Positions 25,746-34,168 of a stretch of DNA of 34,573 nt are shown here, one piece after another. The stretch is from Sulfuricurvum sp. (GTDB lineage Bacteria > Campylobacterota > Campylobacteria > Campylobacterales > Sulfurimonadaceae), in contig NZ_JAQTQR010000024.1 of assembly GCF_028712165.1 (NCBI RefSeq), positions 1 to 34,573 of the forward strand, written 5' to 3'. A program made the position numbers and the translations under genes. The notes beneath the pieces are model-generated. The model saw only the letters and a list, made by a program, of their open reading frames with translations. It was not told where the DNA came from and ran no database searches. The number at the start of each line of letters is the position of its first letter. The stretch's first letter is position 1.

Positions 25746-26008
25746 AATATACGATCCTCTATAGCAAAGAGGCGCAAAAAGATGCGAAAAACCTCTCTGT
25801 GGCAGGATTAGCCGATAAGGTAAAAGAGCTGATCGAGATTATCAAATGCAATCCGTTTCAAAATCCTCCTAGTTATGAAAAGCTTGTTGGTAATTTGAGT
25901 GGAGCCTATTCTCGTCGTATCAATATCAAGCATCGTTTGGTGTATCAAGTGATCGAAGAGACGAAAACGGTAAGAATATTGCGAATGTGGAGCCATTATG
26001 GGGAATGA
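25739..26008 (+). CDS. yoeB: YoeB-family mRNA interferase toxin
   Basis: The product has 89 residues of the RelE/YoeB fold. It cleaves mRNA on the ribosome when free of antitoxin. The segment NLSGAYSRRINIKHRLVYQV is nearly the family signature, and the residues equivalent to catalytic E46, R65 and H83 of E. coli YoeB are E47, R66 and H86 by alignment from memory. All are present, so the toxin should be active. The length is a few residues more than in E. coli because the tail runs on (YGE). The start overlaps the antitoxin stop (ATGGTAG). Confidence 0.93.
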   Translation: MVEYTILYSKEAQKDAKNLSVAGLADKVKELIEIIKCNPFQNPPSYEKLVGNLSGAYSRRINIKHRLVYQVIEETKTVRILRMWSHYGE

Positions 26009-26044
26009 GAGTGAGAAAATTACTACAAAAGGTAGGTTTATAAA

Positions 26045-26506
26045 ATGAAACGAATATTGGGTATTTTATTGATTATGTCGTCTTATGTTGCTATTGCAGG
26101 TGTCGTACCTGCTTCTACTCGTGAACCATTGCTTAAAGAGACATTGAAAGTCTTTTGGAGCAAAGGAAAAACAGCTGACGGAAAGTCTATTCAGCCAACA
26201 TCCAATAGTGATCGTCAAACTATGCCAGTAAATATGAATGTTGCAAATTTTGCTTTCGATATGGGTGAACTTTCCGGCCTTGCGGAATGGTGCGGTGTAG
26301 ATTGGAGAGAAAATTTTGCGGCACTGACACGTCAAGCACGAAAAAACAATCAAACCGAAAAACAAGTAGCTTTCATTTCTATTGTACACGGTACAGCTCA
26401 GGGGTTTGTTGCTTCATCCATGGCCAAGTCAGGGTCATGTAGTGCTCAACAGCGAGAACAGATAAAATCGCAAATCGACTCTATGTTGGCACATGAACCT
26501 AGATGA
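26045..26506 (+). CDS. Exported protein of unknown function
   Basis: The product has 153 residues with a signal peptide (MKRILGILLIMSSYVAIAGV, cleavage near residue 19). AAAGGTAGG upstream supports the start. The mature protein is mostly helical with two cysteines (in EWCGVDW and SGSCSAQQ) that may form a disulfide. NFAFDMGELSGLAEWCGVDW and VAFISIVHGTAQGFVASSM are reminiscent of small periplasmic helical proteins found in many proteobacteria, but no family can be named. It lies between two small toxin-antitoxin-type modules, with no operon partner. Real gene, function unknown. Confidence 0.65.
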   Translation: MKRILGILLIMSSYVAIAGVVPASTREPLLKETLKVFWSKGKTADGKSIQPTSNSDRQTMPVNMNVANFAFDMGELSGLAEWCGVDWRENFAALTRQARKNNQTEKQVAFISIVHGTAQGFVASSMAKSGSCSAQQREQIKSQIDSMLAHEPR

Positions 26507-26557
26507 GTAGTAAAAACAACTCGATATTGATGTGGGGAAGTATCACGAAATATTTGC

Positions 26558-26563
26558 TATAAT
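26558..26563 (+). promoter_or_regulatory. Probable -10 box of the DUF433 gene
   Basis: TATAAT 26 bases before the ATG at 26590; a GAGG ribosome-binding site (26579-26582) follows. No recognisable -35 hexamer. It indicates that this small gene has its own promoter. Confidence 0.45.
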
Positions 26564-26589
26564 CTTTTAACTTTCCATGAGGAAACATC

Positions 26590-26814
26590 ATGGCTGAATA
26601 CCAATCCATTATCACCATCAACCCTCAAATCCATTCAGGTAAACCGACGATCCGCGGTATGCGAATCAGCGTATATGACATCCTTGATATGCTTGCAAAT
26701 AAGATGAATTTTGCAGAGATCATCGAAGATTTCCCCGAACTCACCGAAGAGGATATCCTCGCGGTACTGTCGTATGCGGCGGATAAAGAACATAAAGTTT
26801 CGATATGCGCGTAA
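26590..26814 (+). CDS. DUF433 antitoxin-like protein, without its toxin
   Basis: The product has 74 residues. The motif ITINPQIHSGKPTIRGMRISVYDILDML, followed by a short helix and EDFPELTEEDILAVLSYAADKE, is the complete DUF433 winged-helix-like domain. In many bacteria DUF433 proteins precede a PIN-like DUF5615 toxin, with overlapping genes. Here the next 20 bases lead into the aminopeptidase gene and no toxin is present. An ATG at 26805 overlapping the DUF433 end could be a remnant (see separate entry). It may act as an orphan antitoxin or DNA-binding protein. Confidence 0.85.
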   Translation: MAEYQSIITINPQIHSGKPTIRGMRISVYDILDMLANKMNFAEIIEDFPELTEEDILAVLSYAADKEHKVSICA

Positions 26815-26867
26815 AATTAACTAACCCCTTCATTTTTAAGAGAAAGAGAAACTATGAGAGAATTTAA
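26805..26867 (+). pseudogene. Possible truncated start of a DUF5615-type toxin gene
   Basis: An ATG overlapping the end of the DUF433 gene starts a 20-codon frame, MRVKL followed by unrelated residues, running into the aminopeptidase start. DUF5615 toxins often begin M-[RK]-x-K-L/F followed by DEN, and their genes typically overlap the DUF433 stop in just this way. Only five residues fit, so the resemblance may be chance. It would mean the toxin was deleted and its first codons left behind. Confidence 0.25.
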
Positions 26868-28092
26868 CGAAGAACTGATCCAGTTTATCGATGCTTCCCC
26901 GACTCCGTTTCATGCGGTAGCATGGCTGGCAAAGATGTTGGAATGTCATGGGTTTATCCGACTCGAAGAAGATCAGGTCTGGAACCTCGAAGAGGATAAG
27001 GACTATTACGTTACCCGCAATGATTCCTCTATTATCGCATTCACCTATCCTCCGTGCGCCGAAAAGGGATACACCATCGTCGGTGCGCATACCGACTCGC
27101 CTCATCTGCGTCTCAAACCTAATCCCCTCACTACGGTAGCGGGTGTTAAACGACTCGGTGTCGAGCCCTATGGCGGAGTGTTGCTGAATCCATGGTTTGA
27201 TAGGGATTTGTCTCTGGCAGGGCGTGTGGTGTATCTGGAGGGAGATGTACGGCGTGAAGCGCTTATCAACATCGCTTCTGCGATCGCAGTTATCCCCTCT
27301 CTGGCGATTCATCTCGATCGTGATGCGAACAGTTCCCATTCAATCAATTCCCAAACCGATATCGTTCCTATCATCGCGACGGGTGATGTCGATTTTGAGC
27401 ACTTTATCCTCTCTCAAATCCGGGAAAATACTACCGGTTTGACACTGTTGGCACATGAACTCAGTTTTTACGATACTCAAAAAGGCTCCTTTGTCGGTGT
27501 GAACGAAGAGTTTATCACTTCCGCACGTTTGGACAATCTGTTGAGCTGTTATGTGGGAATGAGTGCATTAATGGAGACATCGTATCCGATGATGGTTGCC
27601 TGTATGGATCACGAAGAGGTGGGAAGCGATTCACATGTCGGTGCGGGTGGGACGTTTGTCGAAGAGACTCTGCGGAAAATTGCGGGAGAGTCGTTTACTA
27701 CCCTTATGCGTCGATCTCTGATGGTATCGTGTGATAATGCGCACGCACAGCATCCCAACTTTCCAACAAAACATGAGTCTGAGCACGCACCGCTTTTAAA
27801 TCAAGGTGTTGCGGTTAAAATCAATTCGAATCAGCGTTATGCGACTTCTGCACGGACACAGGGGCGGTTTGTTCAATGTGCCAGATCATTGCATATCCCT
27901 ATCCAAACTTTTGTAACACGCAGCGATATGGGATGCGGTTCGACGATCGGACCGATTACGTCGACTCGTCTGGGGGTAGAAACAATCGATGTAGGGGTTC
28001 CTACGCTTGCAATGCACTCGATTCGTGAACTTTCCGGTGTGAGTGATGCATACGGGCTTTATCGTATTTTAATGCATCTGGGCGACTTCTGA
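26854..28092 (+). CDS. apeB: M18 family aspartyl aminopeptidase
   Basis: The product has 412 residues, near the family length. It is a cytosolic metal-dependent peptidase that removes N-terminal acidic residues. Metal-site regions of M18 enzymes are clear: GAHTDSPHLRLKP, a YGGVLLNPWFDRDLSLAG segment, ARLDNLLSCYV, ACMDHEEVGSDSHVGAGG with the two catalytic glutamates, SCDNAHAQHPNF, and the C-terminal VPTLAMHSIRELSG with the last His ligand. AAGAGAAAGAG upstream supports the ATG. It overlaps the next gene by one base (TGATG), so it forms an operon with the flagellar kinase, a neighbourhood I recall in related Campylobacterota. Complete gene. Confidence 0.95.
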   Translation: MREFNEELIQFIDASPTPFHAVAWLAKMLECHGFIRLEEDQVWNLEEDKDYYVTRNDSSIIAFTYPPCAEKGYTIVGAHTDSPHLRLKPNPLTTVAGVKRLGVEPYGGVLLNPWFDRDLSLAGRVVYLEGDVRREALINIASAIAVIPSLAIHLDRDANSSHSINSQTDIVPIIATGDVDFEHFILSQIRENTTGLTLLAHELSFYDTQKGSFVGVNEEFITSARLDNLLSCYVGMSALMETSYPMMVACMDHEEVGSDSHVGAGGTFVEETLRKIAGESFTTLMRRSLMVSCDNAHAQHPNFPTKHESEHAPLLNQGVAVKINSNQRYATSARTQGRFVQCARSLHIPIQTFVTRSDMGCGSTIGPITSTRLGVETIDVGVPTLAMHSIRELSGVSDAYGLYRILMHLGDF

Positions 28093-29078
28093 TGAGTGAT
28101 ACCATTTCACCTACCGAGCTCAAGGCTCTAATCGATCAAACGTACAAGGTCGAAGAGGAGTACGTGGCATTACGCCAGTCGTATGAGTTTCTGCAATCGA
28201 CGATTGAGCAGGTGATCGAATTCCTCCCCAATGCGATTTGGATCGTAGAACAAGACGGTGCGATCTTTCTGCAAAATTCTCAGGCCAAAGAACTTGATTC
28301 TCTGTTCGAGACGCTCCGTTTCGGAGAAGAAGATTATGAAGTAAACTTCAAAGAGCGTTCGTATTTGATCAAATCGGCCCATCACAATGAAAAGCATCTT
28401 TTGAGTGCAACCGATATCACAGAACAAAAGCGGAAAGAAAATCTCGCCACAATGGGGCAGATGGCGGCACATCTTTCTCATGAGATCCGTAATCCGATCG
28501 GTTCTATCGCTCTGCTCGCATCCACTCTGATCAAGAGGGTACTGCCTGAAAATCGTCCTATCGTGGAAGAGATCCAAAAATCGCTGTATCGGATTGAGCG
28601 GATTATTAAAGCGACTCTGATGTTTTCAAAAGGGGTGAGTGCCCAAAAAAACGCTCTCAGGTGGTGGCAAATCCGCGAAGCACTCGTGAGCGCTATCGGC
28701 TATTACAGTTATGCAAAGCCGATTGAGTTTATCTTTCCTGAGGAAGATTTTGATCTTATAGGGGATTTGGATCTACTCAGCATGCTCTTTTCCAATTTTG
28801 TCTTTAATGCAATCGACGCGATTGAACTGGATGAAGAAGAAGAGGGAAAAATCGAGATTGTCCATCATCAAGATGGGCTTATTCATACGTTCGAAATCTA
28901 TGATACCGGAATTGAAATCGAGAATAAAAAATGGCTGTTTGAGGCTTTTAAAAGCACTAAAGAGCGCGGAAACGGCTTGGGGCTGGTATTGGCTAAAAAC
29001 ATTGCCCAATCGCATGGGGGTGAGATTACGTTATGTGAAGGAGCTCGCAAAGGATTTCGGGTTTCCCTCTCATCCTAA
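28092..29078 (+). CDS. flgS: Flagellar regulatory histidine kinase FlgS
   Basis: The product has 328 residues, cytosolic, NtrB-like. An N-terminal coiled coil (about 5-45) and a short PAS-like domain (about 40-110, FLPNAIWIVEQDGAIFLQN) lead to the phosphoacceptor H130 in HLSHEIRNPIGSIALLAS. The N box NFVFNAIDAIELDEEE and G2 ERGNGLGLVLAKNIAQSHGG follow; the G1 box DTGIEIEN is weaker. In Campylobacter and Helicobacter, FlgS phosphorylates the sigma-54 activator FlgR and starts class 2 flagellar genes. The sequence HEIRNP-x-GSI-x-LL-x-S is the best indicator. Coupled to the aminopeptidase. It ends in a nine-base overlap with the convergent gene on the minus strand. Confidence 0.85.
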   Translation: MSDTISPTELKALIDQTYKVEEEYVALRQSYEFLQSTIEQVIEFLPNAIWIVEQDGAIFLQNSQAKELDSLFETLRFGEEDYEVNFKERSYLIKSAHHNEKHLLSATDITEQKRKENLATMGQMAAHLSHEIRNPIGSIALLASTLIKRVLPENRPIVEEIQKSLYRIERIIKATLMFSKGVSAQKNALRWWQIREALVSAIGYYSYAKPIEFIFPEEDFDLIGDLDLLSMLFSNFVFNAIDAIELDEEEEGKIEIVHHQDGLIHTFEIYDTGIEIENKKWLFEAFKSTKERGNGLGLVLAKNIAQSHGGEITLCEGARKGFRVSLSS

Positions 29079-31277
29079 CGGTTTAGGCTCGCTTATATAA
29101 TACCCTTGTAAATAGTCGACACCGAGTTCGTTACATTTATTATAAACGGCTTCGGAATGGACGAACTCCGCTACGGTTTTAAGCCCTAAGCGTTTAGAAA
29201 ACTCAGTAATTGCGGTAACGACGGTTTGGGCATTATGATCGTTATCGATATTACGGATCAATGAACCGTCGATTTTCAGGATATCGACTTCAAGCTGTAA
29301 GATATGGGCAAAGTTAGAATAGCCCGTCCCGAAATCATCGATTGCAATACGACAGCCGCATTGTTTGACTTCGGTGATAAAGGCTGAAACCTCATGGTAG
29401 TTTTCTATCCCTTCACTCTCCAAGAGTTCAAAAATCATCCGTTTGGCATGTGCAGAGGTACGGAGTTTCTGCATTAAAAAGTCTTTAGTCGGTTTGTCGA
29501 AAATGTCATCTACGGAGAGATTGATAGAATAGTTGTGCGGCGTACTTTCCAACATTTTAAATACTTCGGTAATGACGAACTGGGAGATTAGCGGATAAAG
29601 ACGTGATTGTTTTGCCGCCGGGAGAAAATAGCTTGGAGGGATCGTCGAACCATTGCTGTCTATCATACGGATAAGCGCTTCGTACTCAATAATATCTCCA
29701 TTTTTAGGGTCAGTGATCGGCTGATAATAAAGACAAAAACGTTTTTCTTCGATGGCTTCTTTGACTTTTTTACTCCAAAAAATATTGTTTTGATACTCTT
29801 GTTTGATTTGCATGGTCTCATCGTAGAGCATATAGCTGAGATGCCTTTTTTTAGCTGCTTTCAGTGCCATATCGGCATTGGCCAAGAGGCTGTTTGTGCG
29901 ATTTCGCATAGAAATATCCATACCCATCGTTAAAGCGACATAGATACTGGCACCGTGTACATCGTAATATTTGGAGTGCAGGTAGTGAACGATTTCGGTG
30001 CGTGAGGCTTCGAGCTGCAGAGAACTCATCGGCTCTGTGATAACTATAGCGTATTCATCCGAAGGCATTTTATAGAGTTTCATAGGATATTTTTGAATAG
30101 CTTCTCGGATCGATCGACTGAGTGCCAAGAGTGTTTCATCACCTATCGCATGGCCGTAAAAGTCATTGATCTCTTTAAAATTATCGATATTCAATAAGAT
30201 AAGTGCATAAAATCGGCTGGAGTGGATATCTCGAATTAGAGCATTGCGATTGGGCAAAGAGGTGAGATGATCGGTGTGGAGCTGATGCTCGAGTTTTTGG
30301 TTCAGCTCCCGGGTAATTTTGGCATCACTGTCGATACGGCGAATCAAAATTCTAAATCCGTATTGAAGTACAATTGCTACAATCGTGAGTAAAATAAGGC
30401 TGATGATCAGAAGATTGCGTATTTCTGCGTTGTATTCTTTGACATCATTGGTAATATCAAAGGCACAAATCATCATCGCAATCGTCTCATTTTGATAATT
30501 GGTTAATGATCGTGAAGCGATGACATAGTCCAGAGTATCGATTTCATATCGATTACTCTGATTGAAGCTAAATGTGGCAGGAAGATGTTCAAAAAGAGGA
30601 TCATTGGATGAGACGAGGGAAAATCCGCTGTAACTGATTTTTTTATCATCCGGCAACACCATTTTAAGTTTTTGCGTATTAAAAGCGATGGCACTTTTGA
30701 TTCCAGAATGGGCATCAAGCCGTTTTTGGACTCGATCGATTTTTGCTACCGTCTGAATAATCCCTATAAAGGTGTTGTCTTTGAAAATAGGGATGATAGT
30801 GACCAACGCAACATCGTAGATTGTGACATCCAAAGTGGTAATCGGTTTGCGGGTTTTAAGAGCATAAGCCAATAATGGACGTTTTTTAAGAATATTGTCC
30901 CCGTATTTTTGAGGATCTTGTAGACGTAGAAAATGGGCACCGTCTGCACCGACGAAGCCGCTCATATCCACTTCACCCCGTCTTTTTGCTTCTTGAAAAT
31001 AGGGGAGGGTCAGGCGGTAGAGTGTTTCTCGGTCACGTGCCGCGAAGGCATCGACGATGTCACGGTTGGAAGAGATCTTGCAGGCTAAATCGCTCAGCCC
31101 TTTTTCGGTATCGAGGAGGGATAAATCAAACGCATTTCGAAGCAGTGAACGATGAGCGGAAGTTTTCTCATCAAGTACTTTTTTTTTGTCTTGGATAATG
31201 GTGGAAATAAAAATAACAACGAGTAAAACGACCAACCCCATGGCATAGAGTATCGCTCGCTGTTTGATTGTTTTCAC
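29070..31277 (-). CDS. Cache-GGDEF-EAL protein, probable c-di-GMP phosphodiesterase
   Basis: The product has 735 residues; the start is GTG at 31277 with AAGGG upstream. Membrane helices at about 8-27 and 290-312 flank a periplasmic Cache-like sensor (dCache type; FVGADGAHFLRLQDPQKYGD and ITTLDVTIYDVALVTIIPIF). A degenerate GGDEF domain (about 340-490) reads PSDEY near residue 404, so no cyclase activity is expected; it may bind GTP as regulator. The EAL domain (about 500-730) keeps EAL in EYEALIRM, the Asn in YSINLSVDD, the Glu in IFELLESEG, DDFGTGYSNF, KID in DILKIDGSL, the Glu of VAEFVHSE and the Gln in YLQGYYIS, so it should hydrolyse c-di-GMP. Beside flgS, a role in motility versus attachment is reasonable but inferred. 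Confidence 0.92.
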   Translation of the reverse strand: MKTIKQRAILYAMGLVVLLVVIFISTIIQDKKKVLDEKTSAHRSLLRNAFDLSLLDTEKGLSDLACKISSNRDIVDAFAARDRETLYRLTLPYFQEAKRRGEVDMSGFVGADGAHFLRLQDPQKYGDNILKKRPLLAYALKTRKPITTLDVTIYDVALVTIIPIFKDNTFIGIIQTVAKIDRVQKRLDAHSGIKSAIAFNTQKLKMVLPDDKKISYSGFSLVSSNDPLFEHLPATFSFNQSNRYEIDTLDYVIASRSLTNYQNETIAMMICAFDITNDVKEYNAEIRNLLIISLILLTIVAIVLQYGFRILIRRIDSDAKITRELNQKLEHQLHTDHLTSLPNRNALIRDIHSSRFYALILLNIDNFKEINDFYGHAIGDETLLALSRSIREAIQKYPMKLYKMPSDEYAIVITEPMSSLQLEASRTEIVHYLHSKYYDVHGASIYVALTMGMDISMRNRTNSLLANADMALKAAKKRHLSYMLYDETMQIKQEYQNNIFWSKKVKEAIEEKRFCLYYQPITDPKNGDIIEYEALIRMIDSNGSTIPPSYFLPAAKQSRLYPLISQFVITEVFKMLESTPHNYSINLSVDDIFDKPTKDFLMQKLRTSAHAKRMIFELLESEGIENYHEVSAFITEVKQCGCRIAIDDFGTGYSNFAHILQLEVDILKIDGSLIRNIDNDHNAQTVVTAITEFSKRLGLKTVAEFVHSEAVYNKCNELGVDYLQGYYISEPKPLG

Positions 31278-31307
31278 CTATACCCTTTTAATCCATAATG
31301 ATGGATG

Positions 31308-31313
31308 ATTATA
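31308..31313 (-). promoter_or_regulatory. Probable -10 box of the Cache-GGDEF-EAL gene
   Basis: On the minus strand TATAAT is 31 bases before the GTG start. An inverted repeat ATCCAT/ATGGAT (31291-31306) follows in the leader and could form a small hairpin near the ribosome-binding site. No clear -35 element. Confidence 0.4.
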
Positions 31314-31365
31314 GCACAGCTATGACTTTTTTATGATAGCAAAGTAGTGAAAAAAAGGGTATTTT

Positions 31366-32043
31366 TTACGCTTTTGAGAAGAGAATTGATCCTAAGCGAA
31401 CCATATTGGAACCGCATTCGATCGCAAGCTCAAAATCGCCGCTCATTCCCATCGAACAGGTGGTTGCGTTCGGAAGGGAATCGAAAATTTTTCGTGTTAT
31501 TTCAAAACTTTTAGTAACAATTTTCGGGTCATCAATATGTGCTCCGATGGACATTATCCCTTGCAGGTGTAGCCGCGGGCACTCTTCGAGGATACGGGTG
31601 TAATTTTCATGAAATGCTTCCGGGAGGAAACCGCTTTTGGACTCTTCATAGGCGGAGTTGACTTGAACCAGCGCACGCAATGTCATGTTTTCTCGTTCCA
31701 GACGCTCATTGAGGGCATGGGCAAGTTCCACGGAGTCGATGGAATGAATCAGGTGCGGGCGTACACTCAAAAGATGATTGATTTTATTTTTTTGGAGCGT
31801 CCCGATAAAATGCCATTCGATAGGCAAAGCATCCAATGTTTCGCTTTTACTGATGAGATCTTGAACTTTATTTTCTCCGAATGCCCGTTGTCCTATAGCA
31901 TATAGGGATGCGATGGCTTCTGCATCGATGTATTTGCTAGCAGCGACAATTTTGACAATATAATGATCGTTTACCCGTAAACGGGCTTTCTCAACCCGCT
32001 CAATAATTCGGTCAAAATGGAGTTTCTGTTCCAGTGTGGTCAT
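31366..32043 (-). CDS. yggS: YggS/PROSC-type PLP homeostasis protein
   Basis: The product has 225 residues, a single PLP-binding TIM-barrel protein like alanine racemase N-domains. It holds and buffers pyridoxal phosphate. K37 in IVAASKYIDAEAI is the expected Schiff-base lysine. Other family marks are AFGENKVQDLISKSE, IEWHFIGTLQKNKINHLL, IHSIDSVELAHALNERL, VQVNSAYEESKSGF and the phosphate-binding CSMGMSGDFELAIECGSNMVRLGS. It overlaps rseP by four bases (ATGA), the last gene of the pgsA-rseP-yggS operon. Complete. Confidence 0.95.
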   Translation of the reverse strand: MTTLEQKLHFDRIIERVEKARLRVNDHYIVKIVAASKYIDAEAIASLYAIGQRAFGENKVQDLISKSETLDALPIEWHFIGTLQKNKINHLLSVRPHLIHSIDSVELAHALNERLERENMTLRALVQVNSAYEESKSGFLPEAFHENYTRILEECPRLHLQGIMSIGAHIDDPKIVTKSFEITRKIFDSLPNATTCSMGMSGDFELAIECGSNMVRLGSILFSKA

Positions 32044-33092
32044 TGCATTAACCTCGTAATATCGTTATAAAGCCCCAGACTCATAAGTCCGAGCAATAAG
32101 ACCCATCCGCCGATGGTCAGTTGGGTCATTACCGCTTCACTCGGAGCTTTACGACGGATGATCTCATAGAGATTGAACATGATATGTCCTCCGTCGAGCG
32201 CCGGAATAGGGAGGAGATTGAGGACTCCCAAGTTAACCGAGATAAGTGCCGAGAAAAAGAGGAGACTCATCCATCCGTACGCCGTCGCATCGGCAGTGAT
32301 TTTGACGATACTGACGACACCGCCCACTTCTTTTGCCGGAACGACACCGGTGAGAAGTTTTTGAACACTTTGAAAAATGAGTAATGAAGAGCTATAAGTC
32401 TCTTTGGATGCATACGAGAGTGCCGTAATCGGATTGAGTTCCAATCTTTGGGTTATACCGGATGGGGCAATACCGACCATAGGCTTATATATTTTTTCTT
32501 TAAACATATTTTGGGATTCGGTTATCTTCGGAGAGACATAGATCTCTTGGAGTGTATTGTTTCGTTCAACGGTTAATGTTAATGTACCGACAGAGTTTTT
32601 AATCTTATCGGAAAGATCATTCCACTCAAGGATTTTTTCATTATTGATCGAAAGGACACGATCCCCTTTTTGCAGACCTGCACTGTACGCGGGAGAATCT
32701 TTGAGAACATTTCCGATTACAGGTGAAAGGGTTTGAGGTCCTCCCAGTGCGATAGCATAAAAAAAGATCCAAGCAAGGACGAAGTTGGCCAATGGACCTG
32801 CGAGGAGGATGATGATCCGCTGCCACGGCTTTTTGCTGTTATAGCTGTCATTGTCGTTGCTGATAGCGCCCGGATCAAGATCATCCTGTCCTTTCATCTT
32901 GACATAACCGCCCAAAGGGATTGCCGAGATTTGCCAGTCGGTATTCAGCCATCGAAACGATGCGAGTTTTTTACCGAAACCGATGCTAAAGACTTCAACG
33001 TAAACACCGAACAGCCGTGCTGCGGTGTAATGTCCCAATTCGTGAAAAAAAATCAGAACGGAGAGAACGAGGAGGGCAGCTATCCAACTCAT
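32040..33092 (-). CDS. rseP: RseP-type site-2 membrane metalloprotease (M50)
   Basis: The product has 350 residues. It cuts membrane proteins, classically the anti-sigma factor RseA or signal peptides, inside the inner membrane. The zinc motif HELGH is at residues 17-21 in the first membrane helix, the third ligand region is NLLPIPALDGGHI near residue 300, and one PDZ domain (about 115-190; NVLKDSPAYSAGLQKGDRVL) lies between. Four membrane helices are predicted. E. coli RseP has two PDZ domains; this shorter form, with one, is common in Campylobacterota. It overlaps both neighbours by four bases, so the operon is tightly coupled. Physiological substrate unknown here. Confidence 0.93.
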   Translation of the reverse strand: MSWIAALLVLSVLIFFHELGHYTAARLFGVYVEVFSIGFGKKLASFRWLNTDWQISAIPLGGYVKMKGQDDLDPGAISNDNDSYNSKKPWQRIIILLAGPLANFVLAWIFFYAIALGGPQTLSPVIGNVLKDSPAYSAGLQKGDRVLSINNEKILEWNDLSDKIKNSVGTLTLTVERNNTLQEIYVSPKITESQNMFKEKIYKPMVGIAPSGITQRLELNPITALSYASKETYSSSLLIFQSVQKLLTGVVPAKEVGGVVSIVKITADATAYGWMSLLFFSALISVNLGVLNLLPIPALDGGHIMFNLYEIIRRKAPSEAVMTQLTIGGWVLLLGLMSLGLYNDITRLMQ

Positions 33093-33646
33093 GCTGTATG
33101 CTCCTTGCTTTTATATGCTTTGCTGAATCCGACGAGGTATTCTCCACCGGAATAGAGCGTTAGTGCAACGGCAATCCAAAGGAGAACATCTCCAAAAGGC
33201 CAGTGCATCAATAAAAAGCCGATTGCAATCATCTGTGCAACCGTTTTTACTTTGCCTGCCCATGATGCGCTGATATCGATTCCCTCTGAAAGTGAGAGGG
33301 TACGAAGTCCTGTAATAAAGAGTTCACGGACGATAATGATGTAAATGGCCCATGCCGATGCGGCACCGGTCATCATCAAGCCTAAAAAAGCGGCGAGGGT
33401 AAGCATCTTATCCGCCAGAGGATCGAGAATCTGTCCGACAATGGTGATTTGATCCAGTTCGCGGGCAACATAACCGTCAAAAAAGTCGGTTGTACTGGCG
33501 ATGACAAACAGTAACGATGCAATGTAATAGTTCCAACTGATATGCCATCCCATATCGGTAAATATTTGAGGATTAAGGATAATCCAAAACATTATTGGAG
33601 CGATGCAAAGGCGGATAAATGCTAAGATATTGGGAATATTGAACAA
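33089..33646 (-). CDS. pgsA: CDP-diacylglycerol-glycerol-3-phosphate 3-phosphatidyltransferase
   Basis: The product has 185 residues, an inner-membrane enzyme making phosphatidylglycerol phosphate. The CDP-alcohol phosphotransferase motif DG-x2-AR-x8-G-x3-D-x3-D is complete: D57, G58, A61, R62, G71, D75, D79. About five membrane helices. The start is TTG at 33646; AGGT lies five bases before it and no nearer ATG precedes the first conserved helix, so the unusual start is well supported. First gene of the operon with rseP and yggS. Confidence 0.93.
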   Translation of the reverse strand: MFNIPNILAFIRLCIAPIMFWIILNPQIFTDMGWHISWNYYIASLLFVIASTTDFFDGYVARELDQITIVGQILDPLADKMLTLAAFLGLMMTGAASAWAIYIIIVRELFITGLRTLSLSEGIDISASWAGKVKTVAQMIAIGFLLMHWPFGDVLLWIAVALTLYSGGEYLVGFSKAYKSKEHTA

Positions 33647-33676
33647 AAGTGACCTGCAATCTATTTGATTTTCGTG

Positions 33677-33682
33677 ATTATA
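33677..33682 (-). promoter_or_regulatory. Probable promoter of the pgsA-rseP-yggS operon
   Basis: On the minus strand TATAAT lies 31 bases before the TTG start of pgsA. The octamer AGCTATAA occurs twice 15 bases apart (33679-33686 and 33694-33701), the upstream copy lying in the spacer/-35 region. No TTGACA. This places hepT in a separate transcription unit unless it reads through. Confidence 0.45.
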
Positions 33683-33724
33683 GCTAAAAAGGGTTATAGC
33701 TTAGACAATACGTCCGTCATTGGG

Positions 33725-34168
33725 TTATTTAAAGCGCAAGTTTTCTAATAAATTTGTTAATAAAGCAACCGTTTTTTCACTGTATTTGAAATCTTCGAAA
33801 TTACTCTCGATGACATCCTGTAAAATCTCTTTGTTGCTATTGTTAAACAGCTTTGTAATTTCAAGTTCGAATGTATCCAAATAAATCGTAATCACTTCCC
33901 AAATCTCATCAGAGTCTATACCGAAATATTCATGGGCTATTACGTTACGAAAATCGACAACAATCTGCCATTCATTATCTAAAAGATTTCCTCGTATTAG
34001 ATGTTTAGTAGCTTCACCGATAATTTCCAATTCTCGCATCGTCGCATCAAAGCTTTTTTCATCGTGCATAAAATCTTGGGCACACTTAAATTCAGTGGTA
34101 TAGCGTCTAACTTTTTCAATAGCGATCAAAATATCTACGATAAAAAACTCTACGACCCTTTTAGACAT
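33725..34168 (-). CDS. hepT: HEPN-domain toxin HepT (DUF86)
   Basis: The product has 147 residues, mostly helical. The HEPN RNase motif R-x4-H-x-Y is complete: R74, H79, Y81 (in FRNVIAHEYFG). In known pairs HepT degrades RNA and is silenced when its partner MntA transfers AMP groups to the motif tyrosine. The helix MRELEIIGEATKHLIRG is typical of DUF86. The last 35 residues (after about 112) exceed the minimal HepT length and are not recognised. It overlaps mntA by eight bases. Confidence 0.9.
   Translation of the reverse strand: MSKRVVEFFIVDILIAIEKVRRYTTEFKCAQDFMHDEKSFDATMRELEIIGEATKHLIRGNLLDNEWQIVVDFRNVIAHEYFGIDSDEIWEVITIYLDTFELEITKLFNNSNKEILQDVIESNFEDFKYSEKTVALLTNLLENLRFK

Noticed and set aside
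26836-27339. 167-codon minus-strand frame over the aminopeptidase start
   Set aside because: Antisense to conserved metal-site codons of the M18 gene; no independent support.
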